Shown: positions 5,288 through 8,433 of the stretch, in pieces
Layout: every line of letters begins with the position of its first letter
Numbering within the stretch: position 1 is the first letter of the stretch
Assembly: GCA_041658465.1 (NCBI GenBank)
Contig: JBBAAC010000104.1
Location: 1-8,433, forward strand
Source of the DNA: JAJZQH01 sp041658465
GTDB lineage: Bacteria > UBA10199 > 2-02-FULL-44-16 > JAAZCA01
Length of the DNA: 8,433 bases
Direction: 5' to 3'
Program-made: the position numbers and the translations under genes
The notes under the pieces: generated by a model
What the model saw: only the letters and a program-made list of their open reading frames with translations
Database searches by the model: none
What the model was told of the DNA's origin: nothing

Positions 5288-6295
5288 ATGAAGAAACACG
5301 CCCGAAGGCTCATCCAGATCATCGTAATCGTCGCCGTGCTCGCGGCGCTCGCGTTCTTCCTGCGCGACGCCAGCGATATCTTTCGCGCCCCTAGCTACGA
5401 TGCCGCGGCGCCCACTTCTGTAAAATTCATGAAGCTGTCGCGCTGGATGCCGGCCGGCTCCGAATTCGACTTCACCGTGGACGTGCCGCGCGCCCTCGCC
5501 AACCCGATGCTCAAGGAACGGCTCCTGGAACTCATCCACGGAAAAGAGGGCGTGGCAGCCGAGCTCGTAGCCGCTCTCATGGCTCACCAGGATGCGGTGG
5601 GGCTCATAACGCTCGTGGGCACGCTAGGGAACAAGGACGAACAGCCCAGGTTCGCGATACTGGCACAGGGAAAATTCGACCAGGGCATTATTCTGCCGGC
5701 CATCAGGGCCGCGATGGCCGCCGGACGCTCGGGGCTGACGTCGGAGGATCTTGGCTGGGCGACGCTCTTCGCGGAGAGCGACGAACGCGAGCCGTTCGGA
5801 TTCATCATCCTCGACAAGCAGCATATTGCCGTGGGCAACCGCGACGCGCTCGTCACCTTTTACAGCCAGAGGCCCTCTCCCGTTGAATCCATCGGCCGGC
5901 TCTCCGACGCGGTGATCTTCGGCCATGCGGTGATAGGTCCGAGGCTCAAGGGCTTAGTACCGCAGACGATCCAGTTGCCCGAGAGCGTCGATTTCGGAAG
6001 CGCCGACGGCCAGACGATCGAGGCTGCGCTCAATCTCACGGACCAGGCGCAGGCCATGAGCATGCGCATGTTCCTTGAGGGGGTGCGCTCGCTCATCATG
6101 CTGGAGCAGGAGCACAACCTCCCCCTCGTGGATATCCTCAAGGGGATCTCGATCTCCGGCAACGAAAACAAGGTCTTCATCTCGAGCGGGCTCCTGCCGC
6201 TCGCAGATCTCTGGGGAGCCCTGCCTGAATCAGAGGAAGAGGGGAACGAGCCGGCCCCGGCTCACGTCCAGCAGGCCCCTGTCGGTAAGCCTTAG
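5288..6295 (+). CDS. Membrane-anchored protein of unknown function
   Basis: I do not recognise this 335-residue protein with certainty. A basic start (MKKHARR) and one hydrophobic segment (about 8-25) make it an inner-membrane protein anchored by its N-terminus with a large exported domain; no lipobox is seen. The pattern SEFDFTVDVPRAL soon after the anchor, then alternating strands (PRFAILAQGKFD, EPFGFIILDKQHIAVGNRDAL, FGHAVIGPRL) and a closing ISISGNENKVFISSGL, recalls DUF3352-like exported proteins of unknown role, but only by general shape. The last 21 residues (315-335) are acidic, Pro-rich and disordered-looking, and they are encoded opposite the end of the adenine deaminase gene. It probably shares a transcript with the nucleosidase-like gene, whose stop is 2 bases upstream. 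The SD at 5274-5281 sets the start. Confidence 0.75.
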   Translation: MKKHARRLIQIIVIVAVLAALAFFLRDASDIFRAPSYDAAAPTSVKFMKLSRWMPAGSEFDFTVDVPRALANPMLKERLLELIHGKEGVAAELVAALMAHQDAVGLITLVGTLGNKDEQPRFAILAQGKFDQGIILPAIRAAMAAGRSGLTSEDLGWATLFAESDEREPFGFIILDKQHIAVGNRDALVTFYSQRPSPVESIGRLSDAVIFGHAVIGPRLKGLVPQTIQLPESVDFGSADGQTIEAALNLTDQAQAMSMRMFLEGVRSLIMLEQEHNLPLVDILKGISISGNENKVFISSGLLPLADLWGALPESEEEGNEPAPAHVQQAPVGKP

Positions 6296-7945
6296 CTTTG
6301 GTATCACGGAAAGGCCCAGGAAGGAGAGCGAGAGAAACGGTTCCGGCAGCGCGGAGCCGAGTTTCGACGCGGCCTTGCCAACCCTCGCGTATGCCTCCGC
6401 GACATCGAGCGCGCCCATATCAGACATGAGCCCTGCGATCGGCAGCGGCAATAGCGCCGTGATGCGCCCTCCCTCCGCAGCCGCCAGCCCGCCTCCGCAT
6501 TTCACGAGCGCCTCTGCGGCCGCGATCATATCGCCGTCGTCGGCGCCCACTACGATCAGGTTGTGCGCGTCATGACAGATCGTGGAAGCGAGCGCGCCGC
6601 GCTTGAGCCCGAAGCCCCGCACGAGGCCGACGCCCGCGCGGCCGGTCGCGTGATGGCGCTCGAAGAGCGCGAGCTTCAGAATGTCGCGCGAGGGGTCAGC
6701 AAGGATCTCTCCGCCGCGCGGACGCATCGCCACGGCCTCCTCGCGGGTTATTATCTGGCCCGGTATCACCCGGATCGCCCGCGCGTTCACCCGAGGCCTG
6801 GCGCACCTGATTCCGAGCCTCTCAACAGAGAGGCCCTTTACGCGCATCGCGGCAGTCTGTTTGGGCGCGGCCTTCGGCCTGCATGCTGCTATGAGCTCGC
6901 CGTCGCGCGCGACGAGCCTTCCGCCCTTGAATACCATGCGCGCCCTGAACCTGCGCAGGTCGTCGAAGACCACGAGATCCGCGGCATATCCCACCGCCAC
7001 GGCACCCTTGCGTCGCTTGAGCCTGAAGTAGTAGGGCGCGTTGCTCGTCGCCATCTGCAGCGCCGTGATCGGAGGAATCCCCGCAGCCACCGCGCGCCGC
7101 AGGATGTCGTCCATGTGCCCATGCCGCACGAGGTCCCGCGCGCTGCGATCGTCGGAGCAGAAGAAGCAGCGGTGAGAGTTCGCCGGCGTCACTATCCGCG
7201 CCAGCTCCGTGAGGTTCTTTTCGGTCGTGCCCTCGCGGATCATTATGTGCAGCCCCGCGGCCAGTTTCTCCTCGGCCTCGCGGGCCGTCGTGCTCTCGTG
7301 GTCTGAGTGTATGCCGGCCGCTATGTACGCATAGAGCTCCTTGCCGGAGAGCCCCGGCGCGTGTCCGTCCACGCGCATGCCCGGAATGAGCCTGATCTTG
7401 GCGAGAAGATCCTCTCTGCCGGCGATGACGCCGGGAAAATCCATGACCTCGCCCATGCCTATGACGCGCGGCAGATTCGCCAGCTTTCTGAGCTCGGGCG
7501 CCCCCAGCTTCTGCGCTGCGCTCTCGAAGTGCGATGCGGGCACGCAGGAGGGAAGCACGATGTAGATGTCCAGCGGCAGGCCCTCGCTCGCGGAGAGCAT
7601 CCATCTTATCCCCTTGGAGCCCAGGACATTCGCTATCTCGTGAGGGTCGGCGACCACCGAAGTGGTGCCGCGCGGAACCACGCAGCGCGCGAACTCCGAT
7701 GGCGCCAGCAGCGTCGATTCGATGTGCAGGTGACTGTCAATGAGGCCCGACGAGAGGTATCCGCCTTTGAGGTCTATCTTCCTGCGCGCGCGATAATCTC
7801 CGAAGCCCGCGATCACGCCGTCGGCGATCGCCACGGAGCCGGAGAAGATCCGATCCGCGAACACGGATACGATCCTCGCGTTTTGGAGAAGGAGATCGGC
7901 CGACGCGCGGCCCGCGGCTACATCGATGCGGTGCTTTAGAGACAT
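6230..7945 (-). CDS. ade: Adenine deaminase
   Basis: This 571-residue enzyme of the amidohydrolase superfamily hydrolyses adenine to hypoxanthine and ammonia (EC 3.5.4.2) in purine salvage. Features in order are a beta-sandwich start (DLLLQNARIVSV), metal motif DSHLHIES (70-77; H72, H74), VADPHEIANV (98-107), GMGEVMDFPG (163-172), VDGHAPGL (192-199), GIHSDHEST (211-219) and CSDD (263-266). The C-terminal Ade domain has CHDAHNLIVVG and PEPFLSLSFLGLSVIPKLRL. Length and motifs are complete. I chose the ATG at 7943-7945 because it lies 7 bases after the HAD stop and gives the usual N-terminus; a 17-codon longer frame would read backwards into the HAD gene. No Shine-Dalgarno is evident, so translation may be coupled to the HAD gene. 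The last 66 bases overlap the converging gene at 5288-6295. Confidence 0.95.
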   Translation of the reverse strand: MSLKHRIDVAAGRASADLLLQNARIVSVFADRIFSGSVAIADGVIAGFGDYRARRKIDLKGGYLSSGLIDSHLHIESTLLAPSEFARCVVPRGTTSVVADPHEIANVLGSKGIRWMLSASEGLPLDIYIVLPSCVPASHFESAAQKLGAPELRKLANLPRVIGMGEVMDFPGVIAGREDLLAKIRLIPGMRVDGHAPGLSGKELYAYIAAGIHSDHESTTAREAEEKLAAGLHIMIREGTTEKNLTELARIVTPANSHRCFFCSDDRSARDLVRHGHMDDILRRAVAAGIPPITALQMATSNAPYYFRLKRRKGAVAVGYAADLVVFDDLRRFRARMVFKGGRLVARDGELIAACRPKAAPKQTAAMRVKGLSVERLGIRCARPRVNARAIRVIPGQIITREEAVAMRPRGGEILADPSRDILKLALFERHHATGRAGVGLVRGFGLKRGALASTICHDAHNLIVVGADDGDMIAAAEALVKCGGGLAAAEGGRITALLPLPIAGLMSDMGALDVAEAYARVGKAASKLGSALPEPFLSLSFLGLSVIPKLRLTDRGLLDVSRGRLVPLFL

Positions 7946-7952
7946 TTGATGA

Positions 7953-8433
7953 TCAGGAAACAGTGCCCCGCGTGAATTCGTCCATGTAATCCACAAGCTC
8001 CTGCGGATCTTTCACAAATCTGTCCGGCGATGAGTCCTTGAGCGCTTCCGCAGGGTGCCACCCCCACCCGACGGCTATGGCGTGCGCGCCTGCGCGGTGC
8101 GCCTCGTCGATATCTCCCACCGTATCGCCGATATAGAACGTCGAAGCCGGCTTGCCGTCCGCGCTCTTCATGCACTCCTTGATGCGCTCCACCTTCTCGA
8201 AATCCTCCTCACCGCCCGAGATCGACTTGAAGCGATCGATCACGCCAAGCCTCGTGAGGACGCTGCGGATCGTGTTCAAGGAGTTGGCGGAGACGACGGC
8301 CATGTCGCACTTTGAAGCCAGCGCGCAGAGCATCTCTCCCACGCCGGCGCAAAGCTCTATCTTCTCGCTCTTGGCCCTCTGCTGGATGTGCTCCCATATC
8401 GCGCACATGTGAGCCGGAGTCACGCCGTTTTCT
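7953..8433 (-). CDS. HAD-superfamily phosphatase, 5' end outside window
   Basis: The 159 visible residues are the C-terminal two thirds or so of a haloacid-dehalogenase-type phosphatase similar to phosphoglycolate phosphatase and related small-molecule phosphatases. Motif II is VVSANS (visible residues 46-51), the motif III lysine is probably K80 in GGEEDFEKVERI, and motif IV is YIGDTVGDIDEA (100-111). The frame stays open to the right edge, so the nucleophile motif DxDxT and the start lie beyond 8433. The GTG at 8421-8423 is internal, not the start: the codons before it (E-N-G) read on as protein. The substrate cannot be read from the sequence. The stop is 7 bases before ade, so the two are probably co-transcribed; a nucleotidase role in purine salvage is possible but unproven. 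Confidence 0.85.
   Translation of the reverse strand, partial: ENGVTPAHMCAIWEHIQQRAKSEKIELCAGVGEMLCALASKCDMAVVSANSLNTIRSVLTRLGVIDRFKSISGGEEDFEKVERIKECMKSADGKPASTFYIGDTVGDIDEAHRAGAHAIAVGWGWHPAEALKDSSPDRFVKDPQELVDYMDEFTRGTVS

Noticed and set aside
6563..7939. Long plus-strand open frames opposite ade (6563-7306 and 7307-7939)
   Set aside because: They are Arg/His/Ala-rich shadows caused by GC-rich codon use in ade; no motif or ribosome site.
7946..7996. 17-codon longer start for adenine deaminase
   Set aside because: The extension is the out-of-frame end of the HAD gene and precedes the normal family N-terminus.
8421..8423. GTG as start of the HAD protein
   Set aside because: The frame is open upstream to the window edge and the visible part lacks the N-terminal DxDxT motif, so the true start is outside.
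1..8433. CRISPR array, insertion sequence or rRNA/tRNA gene
   Set aside because: No regularly spaced direct repeats, transposase motifs, terminal inverted repeats with target duplication, or RNA gene signatures were seen.

Overview
The window looks like a piece of a moderately to highly GC-rich, probably Gram-negative bacterial chromosome, most likely from an uncultivated lineage. The evidence is a lipoprotein with a lipobox-like signal, an inner-membrane-anchored protein and bacterial sigma70-type promoters. I cannot assign a phylum. Reading left to right, a less GC-rich accessory half (about 1-4500) is followed by a visibly GC-richer metabolic half (about 4540-8433).

Left half: a roughly 320-base gene-free leader carries two hairpins and possible coding debris. 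It ends in a promoter buried inside an AT-rich inverted repeat. This drives an AbiE-type toxin-antitoxin pair in which the nucleotidyltransferase toxin (327-1097) precedes the winged-helix antitoxin (1094-1714), with ATGA-overlapping ends. After a 136-base gap a second inverted-repeat promoter drives a stand-alone AAA ATPase of the AAA_14/DUF4143 type (1851-3014). A secreted lipoprotein with two PKD domains follows (3116-4474), with its own extended -10 promoter and a Shine-Dalgarno sequence.

Right half: a nucleoside phosphorylase/hydrolase-family protein (4542-5285) is followed 2 bases later by a membrane-anchored protein of unknown function (5288-6295). On the opposite strand, a HAD phosphatase (7953 to beyond the right edge) and adenine deaminase (6230-7945) form an operon that converges on the unknown gene and overlaps it by 66 bases. 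A nucleosidase that releases adenine facing an adenine deaminase would fit purine salvage, but the nucleosidase's substrate cannot be read from the sequence.

The most notable observation is regulatory. Three genes (327, 1851, 4542) lack a Shine-Dalgarno sequence, and each has a -35/-10 pair with exactly 17-base spacing whose predicted transcription start falls on or beside the ATG, so all three look leaderless. For the two accessory units, perfect 12-base inverted-repeat arms overlay the -10 element and reach the start codon. This suggests autorepressed, leaderless modules: the AbiE antitoxin and the ATPase each carry a plausible DNA-binding domain.
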